Shown here: in pieces, positions 6,260 to 7,307 of the stretch | Layout: every line of letters starts with the position of its first letter | Numbering within the stretch: the stretch's first letter is position 1 | Assembly (NCBI GenBank): GCA_030612905.1 | Contig: JAUWNA010000093.1 | Coordinates: forward strand, 1-7,307 | Direction: 5' to 3' | Source: Promethearchaeota archaeon | GTDB taxonomy: Archaea > Asgardarchaeota > Lokiarchaeia > Sigyniarchaeales > SOKP01 | DNA length: 7,307 nucleotides | Position numbers and translations under genes: made by a program | Notes under the pieces: generated by a model | The model's input: the letters and a program-made list of their open reading frames with translations, nothing else | Databases searched by the model: none | What the model was told of the DNA's origin: nothing

Positions 6260-6829
6260 TTCGGGGTTCATACTTCCTACTAATACAAATCGGGAGGGAT
6301 GTGATACCGAAATACCTTCACGTTCTATGATATTTATACCCGAGGCTGCAGCATCCAATAGAACATCAACGATATGATCTTGAAGTAGATTTATTTCATC
6401 AACATAAAGGAGGCCTCTATTTGCTTTAGCAAGTAGACCGGGATGAAGACTACGAATTCCCTCAGTGAGCACTTTATCGATTGATAAGGAACCAGTTACC
6501 ATATCTTCAGTTGCTCCCAAAGGCATATCTGCTATACGCATACTACGCTTTTCTATTTCAAGATCCCCCGATTCGTTCTTTTTTCTGCAATCCTCGCATA
6601 AATCGTTCAAAACAGCTTTAGGATTACATGAAAAAACACAATCCTTCACGACTTCGATTTCAGGCATGACTTCAATTAGAGATCTTACCGCAGTTGACTT
6701 TCCTGTTCCTTGTTGACCTGTTAATAACACACCACCAATCATAGGATCAATGACATTAAGAATTAATCCTAGCTTCATTTGAGGTTGTCCTAGAATGGCG
6801 GTAAATGGGTAGTTTTTCTTTTTTTGCAT
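6236..6829 (-). CDS. ChlI-type AAA+ ATPase, upstream half of the frameshifted ChlI-ChlD fusion
   Basis: This 197-residue frame is the first part of the AAA+ domain of a magnesium/cobalt chelatase ATPase. It begins YPFTAILGQPQMKLGLILNVIDPMIGGVLL, the standard ChlI opening. Walker A is GQQGTGKS (38-45), Walker B is LLYVDEINLL (140-149, D144 and E145), and sensor 1 is N188 in VGSMNPE. Four cysteines in CVFSCNP...LCEDC (64, 68, 78, 81) match a Cys-rich loop found in many ChlI proteins and may bind a metal. The frame ends at TAG soon after sensor 1, so alone it lacks the arginine-finger segment and lid and should not form a working hexameric ATPase. The rest follows in the -1 frame. The ATG start fits the family N-terminus well. 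Intact Walker motifs suggest ChlI activity joined to ChlD in one chain, as in other I-D fusions. Confidence 0.85.
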   Translation of the reverse strand: MQKKKNYPFTAILGQPQMKLGLILNVIDPMIGGVLLTGQQGTGKSTAVRSLIEVMPEIEVVKDCVFSCNPKAVLNDLCEDCRKKNESGDLEIEKRSMRIADMPLGATEDMVTGSLSIDKVLTEGIRSLHPGLLAKANRGLLYVDEINLLQDHIVDVLLDAAASGINIIEREGISVSHPSRFVLVGSMNPEVSQFNSN

Positions 6830-6856
6830 ATCAAGTCATAGTAAAAAACAATTTCA

Positions 6857-6862
6857 ATTAAA
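6857..6862 (-). promoter_or_regulatory. Possible TATA box of the chelatase gene
   Basis: The minus strand reads TTTAAT, centred about 30 nt before the ATG at 6829, preceded by a purine-rich stretch (GGAAAA, separated by two bases) that could serve as a BRE. Another candidate, TATTTTAAAT on the minus strand near 6901-6910, would give a leader of about 45 nt. The whole 135-bp gap is AT-rich, so neither is certain. Confidence 0.3.
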
Positions 6863-6939
6863 GATTTTCCTTTAACACAAATTATTATAGTTATTAATTT
6901 ATTTAAAATAAAAATGAGGTTGGTTTTATCAAATATGAA

Positions 6940-6946
6940 AAAATCT
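6940..6946 (-). terminator. U-rich tract after the right-edge gene
   Basis: On the minus strand the sequence runs GATTTTTTC about 18 bases after the stop codon of the right-edge gene. A run of six T residues shortly after a stop codon is the usual form of an archaeal terminator. I see no stable stem before it. Confidence 0.3.
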
Positions 6947-6964
6947 TATTCGGTTTTAAGAATC

Positions 6965-7307
6965 TTAAAATTTATTAGCAATTTCTGCCAATTTAACGCC
7001 TAATTTTTCAACAGTTTCGTCCCATTTAGATAGGATCTCTTTTATTTTCGGAATGATACTTTCTCTTTCTTTATACTCCAAAAAATTCATGAATTCCTTG
7101 ATATTTTCTATTTTTATAAAAGTTTCGGCCACAAATTTGCGAATATCTCGAGTTTGAACATTTAAAACTTCTTGTACTCGACTCGATTCCCCCTTTCTAA
7201 GTAATGTAGTTAAATACTCTTCCGTTCCCTGCAATAAGGAATTCAGTTCGTTAATCCTATCGGTTACGAACTTATCGTATGTTTCAAATATGTTGTCTTT
7301 AGGGAAC
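6965..7307 (-). CDS. Unrecognised helical protein, C-terminal part, cut by right edge
   Basis: The frame is open to the right edge and yields at least 113 residues; the TTG at 7234 is an internal Leu codon, because the same frame upstream reads FPKDNIFETYDKFVTDRINELNSLL without a stop. No ATG start is visible, so the N-terminus lies outside. The visible part is almost entirely amphipathic helix with many charged residues (for example RINELNSLLQGTEEYLTTLLRKGESSRVQEVL and IIPKIKEILSKWDETVEKLGVKLAEIANKF). There are no cysteines, membrane segments, or catalytic motifs that I recognise. It may be a helical-bundle or coiled-coil tail, such as the oligomerising end of a regulator. It points the same way as the chelatase gene and ends 135 bp before it. 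Function cannot be assigned. Confidence 0.7.
   Translation of the reverse strand, partial: FPKDNIFETYDKFVTDRINELNSLLQGTEEYLTTLLRKGESSRVQEVLNVQTRDIRKFVAETFIKIENIKEFMNFLEYKERESIIPKIKEILSKWDETVEKLGVKLAEIANKF

Noticed and set aside
6465..6716. 83-codon + strand reading frame inside the AAA+ gene
   Set aside because: It is antisense to the Walker A-Walker B region, which is clearly coding on the minus strand.
6914..7003. 29-codon + strand mini-ORF beginning with ATG near a TATA-like sequence
   Set aside because: The TATA-like sequence is far too close to the ATG, half of it is antisense to the right-edge gene, and no ribosome-binding site or known small protein pattern is seen.

Overview
The window looks like a piece of an AT-rich archaeal chromosome, most likely from an Asgard (Lokiarchaeota-like) archaeon; this is an inference. 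The evidence is a protein that appears to be built from two tandem Roadblock/LC7 domains (a family expanded in Asgard archaea), proteins rich in Lys, Ile and Asn, TATA-like boxes about 26-30 nt before several ATG codons with almost no leader, and no clear Shine-Dalgarno sites. An archaeal-type (COG2232-like) ATP-grasp protein and a ChlI/ChlD-type chelatase are also present. I see no tRNA, rRNA, CRISPR array, transposase or integrase.

Layout from left to right. (1) The 3' end of a histidinol-phosphatase-type PHP gene runs on the + strand and is cut by the left edge. (2) Two minus-strand genes follow: a coiled-coil protein with two-heptad repeats and a possible TrmB-sensor-like C-terminal domain, and a sugar-phosphate nucleotidyltransferase. 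(3) A tandem Roadblock gene on the + strand diverges from the nucleotidyltransferase across a 78-bp promoter region. (4) Four minus-strand reading frames fill the rest: an ATP-grasp ligase that converges on the Roadblock gene with one base between them, two adjacent ORFs that together make one ChlI-ChlD fusion (AAA+ ATPase, proline-rich linker, VWA domain), and the C-terminal part of an unrecognised helical protein cut by the right edge.

The main anomaly is in the chelatase. The AAA+ half stops just after its sensor-1 motif (NPE), and the next conserved segment (GELRPQIADRLGLEV) continues in the -1 frame without a usable ATG or GTG. This is one gene of about 747 codons split by a frameshift inside an AATTC-rich stretch. 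A mutation, a sequencing or assembly error, or recoding could each explain it; the position inside the AAA+ core argues against the useful two-product recoding known for some chlD genes. The second notable site is a perfect 9-bp inverted repeat that begins right after the chelatase stop codon and whose distal arm is the likely TATA box of the ATP-grasp gene.

The genes do not form one obvious pathway. Histidine synthesis, nucleotide-sugar formation, small-GTPase-linked Roadblock function, ATP-dependent ligation and metal chelation appear as separate short transcription units. I do not see convincing evidence of a new multi-gene system.
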